Assembly (NCBI GenBank): GCA_963835855.1
Contig: CAWIHA010000025.1
Span: 124,001-188,000 of the forward strand
Length of the DNA: 64,000 nucleotides
Direction of reading: 5' to 3'
Source: CAWIHA01 sp963835855
GTDB taxonomy: Bacteria; Acidobacteriota; Terriglobia; Bryobacterales; Bryobacteraceae
Shown here: positions 37,777 through 46,379 of the stretch, piece by piece
Numbering within the stretch: the stretch's first letter is position 1
How the letters are laid out: every line of letters begins with the position of its first letter
Program-made: the position numbers and the translations under genes
Notes under the pieces: generated by a model
What the model saw: only the letters and a program-made list of their open reading frames with translations
Database searches by the model: none
Told to the model about the DNA's origin: nothing

Positions 37777-37965
37777 GGGACGGGCACCTACCAGCTTATC
37801 AGCGCGGTCCCTGGCCGGTTGAAAAAAGCCCGGTACCGGCGCCGCCAGCCGGGGTACAATAGACGGTTCTGTTTCCAGAAGACTAGGCGTGACCGTTGCC
37901 AGATTTAAGCGGCTGTGCCTGTCGGCGTAGCCGCAAACTGGCGCGGTTCGCACAAGGAGTGAGCC

Positions 37966-39315
37966 GTGTCCCAAATGACGAAGTTTCTGCTGAACGATGA
38001 CCAGATTCCGCAGGCATGGGTGAATGTCCTGCCCTACTTGAAACAGCCGCTCGATCCGCCGCTGGACCCGCGGACGCGCCAGCCGATCGGCCCCGAAGCG
38101 CTGCAGCCGATCTTTCCGATGGCGCTGATCGAGCAAGAGTTCTCGCCGAAGCCCGAGATCGAAATTCCCGGCGAAGTACTCGACATTTACAAACTATGGC
38201 GGCCGACGCCGCTCTACCGTGCGCGCCGCCTGGAGAAAGCGCTCGACACGCCCGCGCGCATTTACTACAAGTACGAAGGCGCGAGCCCCGCTGGCAGCCA
38301 CAAACCCAACACCGCGGTCGCGCAGGCGTATTACAACAAAAAGGCCGGCATCCGGCGGCTCGCAACGGAAACCGGCGCCGGGCAATGGGGCAGCGCGCTC
38401 GCGCTCGCCTGCCGCATGTTCGACCTCGAGTGCACGGTCTACATGGTCAAGGTCAGCTATCGAGCAGAAACCCTACCGCCGCATGATGATGAACACCTGG
38501 GGCGCTACGTCTATCCCAGCCCGAGCCCGCACACGGAATCAGGCCGGCAGGTGCTGGCCGCCCGATCCGGATTCGCCCGGCAGCCTGGGCATCGCGATCA
38601 GCGAAGCGGTCGAGGACGCCGCGACGCACGGCGACACGAACTACTCGCTCGGCAGCGTGCTGAACCACGTGCTCCTCCACCAGACCGTGATCGGCCAGGA
38701 GGCCAAGCGGCAGATGGCGCTGGCTGGGGAGAGCCCGATGTCGTCATCGGCTGCTTTGGCGGCGGCAGCAACTTCGGCGGCATCGCGTTGCCTTATGTGC
38801 TGGACGAGCTCAAGGGCGCGCGGGTGCGTCTGGTGGCCGATCGAGCCGTCGGCATGTCCCAGCCTGACCAAGGGCGATACGCCTACGATTTCGGCGACAC
38901 GGCCAAGCTGACGCCGCTGCTGAAATGTACACGCTCGGACACGATTTCGTTCCACCCGGTATCCACGCAGGCGGCCTGCGCTATCACGGCGCTTCCCCGC
39001 TGCTCAGCAATCTCTTGAAACACGGCATCCTCGAGGCGCGCGCCTTGAAGCAGCTCCCGGTATTCGAGGCGGCCGTGACGTTCGCGCAGACCGAAGGCAT
39101 CCTGCCCGCGCCCGAGTCCGCGCACGCGATCCGGGCCGTCATTCGACGAAGCGGAAGCTGCGCGTGCGGAAGGTAAGCCGCGCGTGATCCTGTTCAACCT
39201 GAGCGGGCACGGGCATTTCGATCTCGCTGCTTACGACGCGTATCTCTCAGACAAGCTGCAGGACTACGAGTACCCGGGCGCGGCGATCGCGGAGGCGATG
39301 GAAGCGCTACCGTAA
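37966..39315 (+). pseudogene. trpB: tryptophan synthase beta chain, TrpB2 type, many single-base indels
   Basis: Pieces in three frames together give a nearly full TrpB2-type protein: PTPLYRARRLE, EGASPAGSHKPNTAVAQ (with the PLP lysine), QWGSALALAC, QKPYRRMMMNTWGA, SLGIAISEAVEDA, GGGSNFGGIALP, EPSACPSLTKG, YAYDFGDTAKLTPLL, GHDFVPPGIHAGGLRYHG and FNLSGHGHFDL. At least eight +1/-1 changes occur between about 38460 and 39165, several in C or A runs (for example CCC gained or lost near 38517 and 38563, AAAA shortened near 38926). AAGGAG precedes the GTG start. The protein-level conservation between indels argues for sequencing error or very recent damage. The enzyme would make tryptophan from indole and serine. 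Confidence 0.8.
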
Positions 39316-39328
39316 CGAAAGTTCACAC

Positions 39329-40462
39329 CTAGTGATCGTCTTCAACCGGGCCGGCTGCCTCAGGCGGCCCGGGCGCGGTTGTGCGCCCCCACGCGCTGGT
39401 CTCCCAGTTGTGCGTAACAGCCCGCTCGCTGATCCAGGGCGGAAGCCGCATGGACAGGTACTGCGCGAGCACGTTGGCGTACGGCTCGTACATGCTCTTG
39501 AGTGCAGCGAGCCTGGCCTGGGCTTCCGGCCCCCCGGTGAGCGGCATCCCTGCCGCAGCAAGCGCGTTGCGCACGCGCGCGAATACGGGGTCCGGCAAGC
39601 GGTCGGGGTCCGGTTTTCGCGGCGATCTCTTAAGGATTTGCGCAATATCGACCACGGTATGGCGCGCTATTGCGAATGTCAGGCTGGCTTGCCACTCGGG
39701 TGCGTCCTTCACTCCCACCAGCATCAGCGCGCACGCGTCGAGGATCGTCGTGATTGCCTGGAGCCATGATTGGTTGTCGTGCTGCGATCGGAAGTAACTG
39801 AGCACGGGATACGAGATGTGGCTCTCGAGCAGTTCCGCGGTCCAGCGCTCGAGCTCGTGCAGAGTGGAATCGAGTCCGCTCAGGTTGCCCCGGTGACGGC
39901 TGAGCAGCTCGACCGCGCTCGAAGGCGAGCCCGCGCGCGAATCCATCAGCGCGATGTTCACCTCCCGCCGCGAGAACGCCTGGTAAAGCACGGGCAAATA
40001 CCCGATGACGATCGCCAGGAACCCGAAGCCCAGGCCCGCTTCGATGATTGTGAGTGCCCGCTCTTGCGGCGAGCGCGGCGTCACGTCGCCCAGGCCGAGC
40101 GTGAAAAAAGTGGTGCCGCTCATATAGAGGTCGGTAGCGAAATTGGGCCGTCGCTCGGGCGCGCTGAGCGCTGAGCCGAGCGCCCAGTGCAGCATCGCAA
40201 AGCCGAGGATCATCGCGACCGCCCATACGGTCAGCAGGAAGAGCGTTGATAGCGGGCCGTAGTAGCTGAGGAAGGTTTCGCGCCGCCGGTTGGTCCGGAC
40301 CAGGTTCGCGAGCGCCGACCAGGGCCGCCACGTCAAGCGGTAGAAGAGCGCGGTAAGGCGGATGCGCCGCGTCACGCGCCTGGGCAGGATGATGGTCTCG
40401 AACGAATCCCACAGGACGACGACGATAATGATCCCGCCCAATACGCCCAAAAAGACGCCCAT
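39329..40462 (-). CDS. two-helix potassium channel family protein
   Basis: This 377-aa membrane protein has an ion-channel (Ion_trans_2) core. The selectivity filter reads TLGLGD (residues 121-126) in TTFFTLGLGDVTP, a variant of TVGYGD. An N-terminal helix (1-18), a second at 72-96, the pore loop, and a further helix at about 138-160 are visible. The C-terminal half (about 170-377) is a helical cytosolic domain rich in Arg/Leu and is not RCK-like. It ends close to the trpB-like gene, which converges on it. Confidence 0.8.
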   Translation of the reverse strand: MGVFLGVLGGIIIVVVLWDSFETIILPRRVTRRIRLTALFYRLTWRPWSALANLVRTNRRRETFLSYYGPLSTLFLLTVWAVAMILGFAMLHWALGSALSAPERRPNFATDLYMSGTTFFTLGLGDVTPRSPQERALTIIEAGLGFGFLAIVIGYLPVLYQAFSRREVNIALMDSRAGSPSSAVELLSRHRGNLSGLDSTLHELERWTAELLESHISYPVLSYFRSQHDNQSWLQAITTILDACALMLVGVKDAPEWQASLTFAIARHTVVDIAQILKRSPRKPDPDRLPDPVFARVRNALAAAGMPLTGGPEAQARLAALKSMYEPYANVLAQYLSMRLPPWISERAVTHNWETSAWGRTTAPGPPEAAGPVEDDH

Positions 40463-40650
40463 GGCCCCTAGCTCAATCGTATCCTAGCGGAACACCGGGT
40501 ACAGGCATCAAAAACTGCCCCCACCCGGCCTGCAACCCACTTCCTGCAATCCACCCTCCGCTGGAGCCGGTCTCATCCCTGATCCAGGACTGATCGGAAG
40601 CCTTGCCCTCTGCAAATTGCGATCCGCGCTGGGGATTTATGGGACCGGCC

Positions 40651-41640
40651 CTAATAGGCCCAGCGCCAGAGGTTTGCGCCGGCCGTGTAGCCGGCGCCGA
40701 CGGCTACGAACAGGACCAGATCGCCCCGCTTGAGCTTGCCGCTTGAAATCGCGTCGCGCGTGGCGAGCGGGATGCTGCCCGAAGTGGTGTTGCCGTACCT
40801 GTCGATATTGATGATGACGCGCTCCGCATCGAGACCTAGGCGGTCGGCGGTCGCTGTGATGATGCGGCGGTTGGCCTGATGCGGAATCAGGCACGCAATA
40901 TCCTCCGCCTTGAGGCCGTTTCTGTCGAGCAACTCCTTGCAAACCTCGTACATTTTCCTTACGGCGTACTTGAAGACCTGCTGCCCGTCCTGGTGGACGT
41001 AATGCAACCGGTTCTGGACCGTCTCGAAAGATGCGGGCATGCGGCTGCCTCCCGCCGGCATGTTCAGGAACTGGCCCCCGAAGCCTTCAATCTGATTCAG
41101 AAAGTCGATGAAGCCTGCCGAATCGTCCTCGGCCGTTTCAACCAGCATCGCGCCAGCGCCATCGCCGAACAAAATGCAGGTGGCACGGTCGGTGTAGTCG
41201 ATGATGCGCGACATGGTGTCTGCGCCGATGACGAGAACTTTGCGGTGGAAGCCGGAAGCAACTAGTTGCGCGGCCGTTGTCAGGCCATAGAGGAAGCTCG
41301 AGCATGCCGCCATCAGGTCGAATCCCCACACGCGCTTGGCCCCGAGCCGGTCCTGCACCAGGCAGGCGGTTGAGGGAAATAGCATGTCCGGCGTGACTGT
41401 ACACACCAGAATGGCATCCAGCCCGGAAGCGTCGAGCCCGCGCTGCGCCAGCGTTTCCTTAGCCGCCGCGACCGCGAGATCCGAGGTGGCTATATCGGGA
41501 TCGGCTATGTGACGCTCGGAAATTCCGGTCCGCTCGAGGATCCATTCGTTGTTCGTCTCGACCATCTTTTCCAAATCGAAGTTGGTCAGGACGCGAGGTG
41601 GAACATAGCAGCCGAGCGCGCTGATTTTGGCTTTGGGCAC
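40651..41640 (-). CDS. fabH: beta-ketoacyl-ACP synthase III
   Basis: This 329-aa condensing enzyme starts fatty-acid synthesis from acetyl-CoA (or branched acyl-CoA) and malonyl-ACP. The catalytic triad C113 (AACSSFLYGL), H254 (IPHQANRRI) and N284 (DRYGNTTSGSI) is intact, and GDGAGAMLVE is conserved. Length is normal. No plsX or acpP is adjacent. The C-terminal NLWRWAY is close to the canonical WA-x-R-W end of FabH. Confidence 0.95.
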   Translation of the reverse strand: MPKAKISALGCYVPPRVLTNFDLEKMVETNNEWILERTGISERHIADPDIATSDLAVAAAKETLAQRGLDASGLDAILVCTVTPDMLFPSTACLVQDRLGAKRVWGFDLMAACSSFLYGLTTAAQLVASGFHRKVLVIGADTMSRIIDYTDRATCILFGDGAGAMLVETAEDDSAGFIDFLNQIEGFGGQFLNMPAGGSRMPASFETVQNRLHYVHQDGQQVFKYAVRKMYEVCKELLDRNGLKAEDIACLIPHQANRRIITATADRLGLDAERVIINIDRYGNTTSGSIPLATRDAISSGKLKRGDLVLFVAVGAGYTAGANLWRWAY

Positions 41641-41719
41641 GAATCCTCCGGTTAAACGGCTCGAAATGATGTCAGACCTAACCTGCTATCTTAACTTGCT
41701 ACCGTAGAAGTCTGGAAGC

Positions 41720-42427
41720 ATGCAAGTCGAGGCTGCCCTGTTCTTCGAGACGCCGGAGGAGATCTACCGGCGTGTTTTTCGCGAGTTGAAGCCGAAAAGC
41801 CGCCTCCCGGCGATCACGGTCGAGTTTTGCGAGTTCGCCAATCCGGACAGCTTCGCCCGGTTCGCCGAAGGGAAGATCCACATCCGGATGAGCGACTTGC
41901 TCGAGGGGGCACCGGCGCCAATTCTGGAAGCTTTGGCTCACATTTTGCTGGGAAAGCTGCTGCGGCGGCCGGTCGCCGGAATCTATGCTTACCGTTATCG
42001 CCTATATCTGAGCCGGCGTGACATGCGGCACAGGATCCACCTGATCCGGCAAATTCGCGGCCGCAAGTTCATTTCCGGTCCGCAAGGCGCCCACTACAAC
42101 CTCGAAACCGTCTTTGAAGAGTTGAACGGCAAGTACTTTAACGGACTGCTGGCCCGGCCGATGCTCGGTTGGAGCCGCCGGCCCTCGCGCAGCACGCTCG
42201 GCCATTACGACGCGTCGCACAACGCGATCATCATCAGCCGCCTGCTGGACAACTCCGCGGCGCCGCGGCTCGCACTCGAATATGTTCTCTTCCACGAGAT
42301 GCTGCACTTGCGCTTTCCAGCGCGGGAGCGCGGCGCGAGACGGCGGGTACACACCGCGGAATTCCGCGAAGCGGAATGCTCATTCGGCCGTTTGAAGGAC
42401 GCTAAGGAAATACTGAAGAGACTCTAG
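41720..42427 (+). CDS. SprT-like/M48-like metalloprotein
   Basis: This 235-aa putative zinc metallopeptidase has HEMLH (H192, E193, H196) in LEYVLFHEMLHLRFP, with a probable third ligand at H211 (RRRVHTAEF), the spacing seen in SprT-type and YgjP-like proteins. The middle contains LGHYDASHNAIIISRLLD, also typical. The N-terminal 110 residues carry no known motif. It has no signal peptide. It is transcribed away from fabH. Confidence 0.8.
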   Translation: MQVEAALFFETPEEIYRRVFRELKPKSRLPAITVEFCEFANPDSFARFAEGKIHIRMSDLLEGAPAPILEALAHILLGKLLRRPVAGIYAYRYRLYLSRRDMRHRIHLIRQIRGRKFISGPQGAHYNLETVFEELNGKYFNGLLARPMLGWSRRPSRSTLGHYDASHNAIIISRLLDNSAAPRLALEYVLFHEMLHLRFPARERGARRRVHTAEFREAECSFGRLKDAKEILKRL

Positions 42428-42483
42428 AGGGAAAGGCGGGTGCGCCCCATACACAGCGCCCGCCGGGCCAGTGATACCCGCCG

Positions 42484-43023
42484 CTAGGTGCCAGACGGCT
42501 CTGCGTATTGGGCGAGCAGACGGAGCTGGTCGCGCAGGCGTTCGAGCGCGCTGACCAATGGCTGCACGTCGACCTTGCCAATACCGAGCTGATGCAAGAG
42601 CAAACGGCATTCGACGGCAGCCATGGCGTACCAGAAAAACACCCTGTGTTTCAACAACGCTCTGGCCAGGTCCGGCCTGTCCTGCGGTGCGTGCAACAAC
42701 AGCAACTTGGCCACCGCGAACAACCGGTCAAAATCGCGGCTTAGGCAGCGCAAATACGTGCGGAAGAGGCGCTGCCGCTCCACGTGCAGCTTCCTGCGGA
42801 TTTTCGGCGAGAAGCCCGGCTGGGCCGCCAGAAACTCGTAATCCGCCTCGGAGAAGAGCCGTTCCATCGGCCGATAATTGGCGGCAGAGAAGTCGCGGCA
42901 CCACTCCAGGCCCAGGTCGGCGGTCTCCTTCCTTTCCCGCGCGACTAGCCGGCGGAAAAGAAAGAAAAACGCAATGGCAGCCAGAACGGACAGTACCGCG
43001 GCGCCCGACAACGCTAGATTCAT
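42484..43023 (-). CDS. hypothetical protein with an N-terminal membrane anchor
   Basis: This 179-aa protein has one N-terminal membrane helix (SGAAVLSVLAAIAFFFLFRRLVA) followed by a helical cytosolic domain (RPMERLFSEADYEFLAAQPGFSPKIRRKLHVERQRLFRTYLRCLSRDFDRLFAVAKLL). I recognise no named family; the pattern recurs in Acidobacteria as an uncharacterised protein. It lies near a second membrane protein gene on the same strand (43129-43953). Confidence 0.65.
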   Translation of the reverse strand: MNLALSGAAVLSVLAAIAFFFLFRRLVARERKETADLGLEWCRDFSAANYRPMERLFSEADYEFLAAQPGFSPKIRRKLHVERQRLFRTYLRCLSRDFDRLFAVAKLLLLHAPQDRPDLARALLKHRVFFWYAMAAVECRLLLHQLGIGKVDVQPLVSALERLRDQLRLLAQYAEPSGT

Positions 43024-43128
43024 CGCTCGTTCCTCAGTTCCAACACCCCGTACAGAATAAACCGGGGCGCTTCGAAATGCAATGGGGAGGCCACATATCA
43101 GTGGAATTTCCCGGTAATGTACCGCACA

Positions 43129-43953
43129 TTACTTACGCGCTGCGCGCCGCAAGGTGGAATTTATCGATGCAAGCTGCTGAAGCAATTCATCTTCCTCGCC
43201 GGCACCCCATTGCTTCCGGATCAGTACCTTTCGGGCTTCCCCCCGTGGGTTTAAACAAACGATCCAAACCAGCAAGCAAACGAGCGAAGTGCTCATCAGT
43301 GCAATGTTCACGCGCTGCGTGACCTGCCAACCCGTGATGTTCCGCACGAGTATTATGGTTGCGCCGCTCAGGAAGTATCCAGCGAACACGATGCAATGCA
43401 CCACTAAGTTGCGGCTCAGCGGCACCGGGCACCAGTGCAGAAACAGCGCTAGAAACAGCAGAAACAGGACCAGGCTGGACAAAACGCCCCGGTCAAGAAC
43501 CATAAGACATCGCAGTACCGCGCCAACCACACCTTGCGCTGGACGCCTCAGGTCCAGAGACAGTGTCAGCGACGAAACGGTCAGCGAGACGGCAAGGCCG
43601 GCCAGCAAGGCCCACCGGCTCAGGCTCGCAATCCCTTTGTAATCCTGGAATACAAGAGAATAGAGTTCGAGCACGATCAGAACATACCATACGAGGTGGA
43701 TGGGTTCGGTTGCCGCCCATGCCCAGAAGTAAGCGAATGTTCCGAACGGATCGTCCGATGCCTCCCCCCATGCGCGCGCTGCAAACGGCGTCAAAGCGAG
43801 CAAGACGCCGATCAAGAAGTCAAACACCAGGTAGCCAAAGAAGAAGCGGTACGTCCGGTGCAGACCGGTCTTCCAGATGCGAATTGCCAGGAGCAGCTTG
43901 CCGCCAATCGTCAGCCACCACGTGTAGCGCTCGAGCGCTGCGAGGGTTGACAT
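43129..43953 (-). CDS. hypothetical seven-helix membrane protein
   Basis: This protein of about 274 aa has about seven hydrophobic helices spread along its length (including KLLLAIRIW, FFFGYLVFDFLIGVLLAL, HLVWYVLIVLELYSLVF, WALLAGLAVSLTVSSL, LVLFLLFLALFLHW, LVVHCIVFAGYFLSGATIILV and IALMSTSLVCLLVWIVC) and a short basic cytosolic tail. No catalytic motif is evident. The ATG at 43953 is chosen over one at 43965. It may form a unit with the single-helix protein gene at 42484-43023, 105 bases downstream. Confidence 0.65.
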   Translation of the reverse strand: MSTLAALERYTWWLTIGGKLLLAIRIWKTGLHRTYRFFFGYLVFDFLIGVLLALTPFAARAWGEASDDPFGTFAYFWAWAATEPIHLVWYVLIVLELYSLVFQDYKGIASLSRWALLAGLAVSLTVSSLTLSLDLRRPAQGVVGAVLRCLMVLDRGVLSSLVLFLLFLALFLHWCPVPLSRNLVVHCIVFAGYFLSGATIILVRNITGWQVTQRVNIALMSTSLVCLLVWIVCLNPRGEARKVLIRKQWGAGEEDELLQQLASINSTLRRAARK

Positions 43954-44099
43954 GGTCACGCCCAAAATTCTAGCATCCTTCCAATACCTTAGAGCCCGAA
44001 AAGCAGCGGCCCGGCCCCGGAAACAGACCGGGACCGCTGCGGCTGGCGGAATGCCGCCGCTGACCGAAACTCCACGCGCGATCTTCGATCAAGCCCGGA

Positions 44100-44246
44100 T
44101 CACCGTGGATTGCCGGGAGGGCTTGGTGCCTGATTTTGTTGCAAAGCGTGGGTGAAGCCGGGTTTGTGCGGGATCGGATTTTGGGCGGTCTGGACGGCCG
44201 CTGTTCCGAGTCCGAGCACCAGAACCAGTAAAGCTTTTCTCAACAT
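44100..44246 (-). CDS. small secreted peptide (48 aa)
   Basis: On the minus strand ATG 44246 has AAGGGA nine bases upstream and opens 48 codons ending TGA at 44100-44102. The product is a signal peptide (MLRKALLVLVLGLGTAAVQTAQ) followed by a Pro/Gln/Asn-rich tail (NPIPHKPGFTHALQQNQAPSPPGNPR). Good Shine-Dalgarno spacing and a clean signal peptide support a real gene. No family is recognised. A 16-bp palindrome lies about 95 bases upstream. Confidence 0.45.
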   Translation of the reverse strand: MLRKALLVLVLGLGTAAVQTAQNPIPHKPGFTHALQQNQAPSPPGNPR

Positions 44247-44338
44247 TAGTTTATGTCCCTTGGCACGCCAGATTTCTCACTGGGCTCCGCGGTCAGGTTA
44301 CGCGCATCCCGCCGCGCGGCATCATCCGTCCGCAAGGT

Positions 44339-44354
44339 TTTCGGAATTCAGAAC
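44339..44354. promoter_or_regulatory. palindromic operator-like site, copy 1
   Basis: TTTCGGAATTCAGAAC matches the perfect palindrome at 45771-45786 at 14 of 16 positions. It lies between the divergent small-peptide gene (44246, minus) and the hypothetical gene (44440, plus), a natural regulatory position. Confidence 0.5.
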
Positions 44355-44439
44355 AGACTGCCCTCCCGTGGCACTCTCTCACTTCCCTCGTACAACTCAC
44401 GGTTTTCGTGTAAAATGAGGACAAAATTACGAGCGGACC

Positions 44440-44898
44440 ATGAGCCAGCACGATCGTCAAGAGAGTCTCGAACGGGGCGCCGCTAGCGATCTGTGGCGGA
44501 ACACGCTATCGCAAATTCCCAGCGTCTTCGGCCGCCTGGTGTACTTGTGCTCACTGCGTGACGCGAACAGCGGGGCGTACCAGCACTACGGCCTGGCGCA
44601 GGTGTTCGGCGAAGAAGAGGCCGGCCGGGTGCTCCGCGAAAGCCATCAGCAGATCTTCAGCAATTGGCTTTGCTTTCCCCTCGAGGAGCAAAAAGCGGAT
44701 TTGGAGGTCTACCTCTCGGGTTTGGGTGAGCATCGCCGCACGATCCTCGAGACCTGGATTCAACTCACCCCGTATCAGAACCTAGTGCCCTCGACTGCCC
44801 GGGAGGTGGAACGCCAGCTCTATCTCACGGACCTGGAAACAATCCTCGAGTTGCTTAGGGGCGAATACGGCGCCGCTTCCCCTGATCCAAACGCATAG
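44440..44898 (+). CDS. conserved hypothetical protein (152 aa)
   Basis: This all-helical cytosolic protein begins MSQHDRQESLERGAASDLWRNTLSQIPSVFGRLVYLCSLRD and continues with YQHYGLAQVFGEEEAGRVLRESHQQIFSNWL. The pattern LVYLSSLRDxNTGxYxHHGL-like followed by a helical repeat recurs in Acidobacterial hypothetical proteins of no known function. Its tail overlaps the convergent XRE-S24 regulator gene by 44 bases. An operator-like palindrome lies about 86 bases upstream, so it may be a target of that regulator. Confidence 0.75.
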   Translation: MSQHDRQESLERGAASDLWRNTLSQIPSVFGRLVYLCSLRDANSGAYQHYGLAQVFGEEEAGRVLRESHQQIFSNWLCFPLEEQKADLEVYLSGLGEHRRTILETWIQLTPYQNLVPSTAREVERQLYLTDLETILELLRGEYGAASPDPNA

Positions 44899-45640
44899 CC
44901 ACGCCGGTCACCTGCCCGATGACGTTGATCTGGTCGGGATAGGAGAAAAGCTGGGGCCTGCACTGGGAGGCGGGGTGCGGCTGGAGCACCAAGTGGTTCT
45001 CGGTCAGGTTGCACCAGCAGCAAGCGTAGCCGTTGCGGTGCTCGAAGAAGTAGATGGGCCGCTCGAATTCGTTACCCCAGTTCGCGTCGCTGATCTTGCG
45101 GCGGGTTTCGTCGATGATGACAAGCGAGCCGGGTTGCAACAGCGGATACATCGACCAGTCCTCGGTACCGATAAAGCCGTACCGCTGGTTTTTCAGGTCC
45201 AGGCCGTTCAGCAGCATCAGCGGCAGCTTGCCCCACCGCTGGATCATACGGCTCAAATAAGTGGTCCGGCGCAGGTCGATCCCCGGATCGAGCGAGATCG
45301 GGATCTGCACGTCTCCGTGCGAATCGGGCAGGAAGCCGAGGGGGTGGGTGCGCTCAATATTCACCACGTTGATGGAGTCCGCCGGGAGTTCCGCCACGCT
45401 CACGCCGTACCACTCCAGCACTTCGTTGAGGTCGAGACGGTAAATGGCGCACAACGAGTAGAGGCGGTATATCGTGGGGACGGTGCCTTTATTTTCGATG
45501 TCGGCCAGCCGACTCAGTGCAATGATAAACTCATCGTTCTTGCGACGCTCAGCAAGGCGAAGGCTAGCCTCTTCGACATCCCGGTAGCGCAGGTTGAGCC
45601 GCTCGCGCGCCCGCTTGAGTTTCTGTCCGGCATCCTCCAT
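44855..45640 (-). CDS. XRE-type regulator with S24/LexA-like domain
   Basis: This 261-aa regulator has an N-terminal helix-turn-helix (about 5-80) and a C-terminal S24-like domain with GTEDWSMYPLLQPGSLVIID (S163 at the usual nucleophile position). I could not find a confident catalytic lysine, so self-cleavage is uncertain. The ATG at 45640 has AAAGGA at a normal distance. The 16-bp palindrome at 45771-45786 lies between it and ubiX, and a near copy lies upstream of 44440, both good operator candidates. It may be a stress or phage-type repressor. Confidence 0.8.
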   Translation of the reverse strand: MEDAGQKLKRARERLNLRYRDVEEASLRLAERRKNDEFIIALSRLADIENKGTVPTIYRLYSLCAIYRLDLNEVLEWYGVSVAELPADSINVVNIERTHPLGFLPDSHGDVQIPISLDPGIDLRRTTYLSRMIQRWGKLPLMLLNGLDLKNQRYGFIGTEDWSMYPLLQPGSLVIIDETRRKISDANWGNEFERPIYFFEHRNGYACCWCNLTENHLVLQPHPASQCRPQLFSYPDQINVIGQVTGVAMRLDQGKRRRIRP

Positions 45641-45770
45641 GCTATGATCCTTTGTCGGCGGCAAAATCTACCCGCCGGGCGTTCCACACTGCGCGGCACG
45701 GGCGTCGATTCTATGCTCGGCTGAATTATAGCGATGAGAAACCACCGAGGCAAGCGGGTATGGCATTTCC

Positions 45771-45786
45771 GTTCTGAATTCAGAAC
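45771..45786. promoter_or_regulatory. palindromic operator-like site, copy 2
   Basis: GTTCTGAATTCAGAAC is a perfect 16-bp palindrome (GTTC-N8-GAAC form) between the divergent regulator gene and ubiX, 24 bases before the ubiX start. It may be the operator of the XRE-S24 regulator or its autoregulatory site. Confidence 0.6.
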
Positions 45787-45809
45787 AAGTCTTTAAGGGA
45801 GATCATATT

Positions 45810-46379
45810 TTGCGGATCATCTTGGCCATCACCGGCGCCAGCGGATCGATTTACGGCATCCGGCTGTTGGAGAAGCTCCGACGCAAACCGCAGGTAGAAC
45901 TGCACTTACTGATGAGCCGGTCTGGCGAGAAGACGCTCTATCTAGAAACCGGAAGGAAGGCCGCTGAGGTACGAACGCTGGCGCACTTCGCATATGCGGT
46001 TGACGACATCGGGGCTCGCCTGGCCAGCGGCTCTTTCCTCACCGACGCGATGGTGGTGGCGCCCTGCTCGATCCGTACGATGTCCGCGATCGCGGCCGGG
46101 ATCAGCTCCAACCTCTTGCTGCGCGCCGCCGACGTGACACTGAAGGAGCGCCGCAAGCTCATTCTCATGATCCGTGAAAGTCCTTTGCACCTTGGGCACT
46201 TACGGACAATGGTCAGCCTCACCGAAATGGGTGCCATCATCGTTCCGCCCATCCCCGGTTTTTACCACGCCCCCCAAACCGTGATGGACTTGGTTGACCA
46301 CAGTGTAGACCGCGTGCTCGATCTGCTAGGGCTGCCTGCCGAGGATGCCCGGCGCTGGGAGGGAGGGTCGAATCAATGA
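45810..46379 (+). CDS. ubiX: flavin prenyltransferase UbiX
   Basis: This 189-aa enzyme attaches a dimethylallyl group to FMN to make prenyl-FMN, the cofactor of UbiD-type decarboxylases. The N-terminal GASGSIYGIRLLE loop binds FMN, and the C-terminal ESPLHLGHLRTMVSLTEMGAIIVPPIPGFYHAPQT segment is typical of the family. The TTG at 45810 has AAGGGAG upstream. It overlaps pheA by ATGA, so the two are coupled. The UbiD partner is not in the window. Confidence 0.93.
   Translation: MRIILAITGASGSIYGIRLLEKLRRKPQVELHLLMSRSGEKTLYLETGRKAAEVRTLAHFAYAVDDIGARLASGSFLTDAMVVAPCSIRTMSAIAAGISSNLLLRAADVTLKERRKLILMIRESPLHLGHLRTMVSLTEMGAIIVPPIPGFYHAPQTVMDLVDHSVDRVLDLLGLPAEDARRWEGGSNQ

Noticed and set aside
37777..38136. 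120-residue N-terminal extension of MurJ
   Set aside because: The extension reads non-protein-like sequence antisense to the trpB 5' region; the family start is at 37776.
45771..45786. Canonical LexA box
   Set aside because: The known LexA consensus patterns (CTGT-N8-ACAG, GAAC-N4-GTTC, GTTC-N7-GTTC) are not matched.
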